64,000 nt of DNA from the NCBI GenBank assembly GCA_036732755.1, contig DAINBU010000008.1:1-64000 (forward strand), given 5' to 3'. The position numbers and the translations under genes were made by a program. The notes under the pieces were generated by a model, which made no database searches, was not told where the DNA came from, and saw only the letters and a list, made by a program, of their open reading frames with translations. Of this stretch, positions 63,636-64,000 are shown one piece after another (position 1 is the stretch's first letter; every line of letters starts with the position of its first letter). Source of the stretch: DASRRB01 sp036732755 (GTDB lineage Bacteria; Planctomycetota; B15-G4; SIAN01).

Positions 63636-64000
63636 ATGTCGATCGACCGGCCACGCGCCACCGTGAAGTTCGTGCCGACGCTCGTCGTCGCGGCCGTCCT
63701 CTTGGTGCTGGCCGCGGCGGGCGGCGCGGTCTGGCACTTCCTCCGGGACGGGAGCGGGCGGGCGGAGGGTCCCGCGGCTGCGACGCCGGGAGCACGGCAC
63801 GACGCGGCACGAGTCGCGGCCGAGTCGGCGAAGACGGAGCCGGAGGAGACGCGTGGGCCGTCGCGCGAAGTCGACCCCGAGGCGTCGGACGCCGCCGACG
63901 CTCGCAAGGAGGCCGCGCTCGCGGCGGCCGCCAAGTACGGCATCACCGTCCAGGTCGTGCGGCGGAAGGACGGCTCGCTCGTCGCCGGCGCGCAGGTGGT
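63636..64000 (+). CDS. Membrane-anchored protein with regulatory-like repeat (partial, continues past window)
   Basis: The start of a gene cut by the window end, with at least 121 codons. MSIDRPRATVKFVPTLVVAA begins a short cytoplasmic tail and one transmembrane helix, then an acidic, alanine-rich linker (about residues 40-100), then GITVQVVRRKDGSLVAGAQV, the opening of a CarboxypepD_reg-like unit as in the sigma/sensor fusions. No sigma domain precedes the helix, so it may be a sensor or structural member of the same outer-domain family. GAGAAAG lies five bases before the ATG. It diverges from the TMTC-like gene with 40 bases between starts. Confidence 0.75.
   Translation, partial: MSIDRPRATVKFVPTLVVAAVLLVLAAAGGAVWHFLRDGSGRAEGPAAATPGARHDAARVAAESAKTEPEETRGPSREVDPEASDAADARKEAALAAAAKYGITVQVVRRKDGSLVAGAQV

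Overview
The window is very GC-rich (roughly 70% by eye) and densely coded, with many GTG starts and ATGA/GTGA stop-start overlaps. No rRNA, tRNA, CRISPR array or insertion sequence was seen. Three RNA polymerase ECF sigma factors are each fused to a membrane helix and a long extracytoplasmic region of carboxypeptidase-regulatory-like repeats. There are also DUF1080 and DUF2167 proteins, a HARE-HTH protein, secreted PD40/TolB-like propellers with 'GDTN...DVF' repeats, a DUF5989/SGNH pair and a homodimeric AceE. This mix is most consistent with a deep-branching Planctomycetota bacterium; that is inferred from gene content, not from a marker gene.

Layout. 1-10.1 kb, minus strand: a beta-oxidation block (thiolase, 3-hydroxyacyl-CoA dehydrogenase, two acyl-CoA dehydrogenases) interleaved with an M28 peptidase, lipoproteins, a pterin dehydratase and a DUF1080 lipoprotein. 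10.1-15.1 kb: a beta-propeller lipoprotein diverging from aceE, which is translationally coupled to an MTF16-type methyltransferase. 15.1-15.85 kb: gene-free and carrying three copies of a short repeat whose fourth copy lies at 60-105. 15.85-21 kb: a DUF5989/SGNH pair and two tandem secreted propellers. 21-27 kb: two convergent sigma/sensor fusions. 27-30.7 kb: an Old Yellow Enzyme, a DUF1294 protein and a dipeptidyl peptidase III. 30.7-33.4 kb: an mprF-like gene split by an in-frame TAA. 33.3-42.1 kb: a peptidoglycan amino-sugar salvage locus. 42.1-47.8 kb: a lipase maturation factor, an EamA transporter, a HARE-HTH protein, a third propeller and a PAP2 phosphatase. 47.8-57.1 kb: membrane proteins, a D-threonine-aldolase-like enzyme, a HAD protein, a lipoprotein fusing a serine hydrolase to a VanX-like dipeptidase, an alpha/beta hydrolase, a haem c/copper monooxygenase-like protein and a VOC protein. 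57.1-64 kb: a third sigma/sensor fusion, a small conserved protein, a ParB-like protein, a TMTC-like membrane protein and the start of another membrane-anchored protein.

The most coherent system is the 33-42 kb locus. One NamZ (DUF1343) protein, a second NamZ fused to an FG-GAP propeller and a serine beta-lactamase-like domain, and a sodium/solute symporter read leftward. They diverge from a MurQ etherase fused to a BadF/MurK-type sugar kinase, across a 12-bp perfect palindrome. Together they could release MurNAc from peptidoglycan, import it, phosphorylate it and convert it to GlcNAc-6-P. This parallels the separate murT/murK/murQ genes known from Tannerella, with unusual domain fusions. The serine hydrolase/VanX lipoprotein at 51.8 kb may act on the peptide part of the same polymer.
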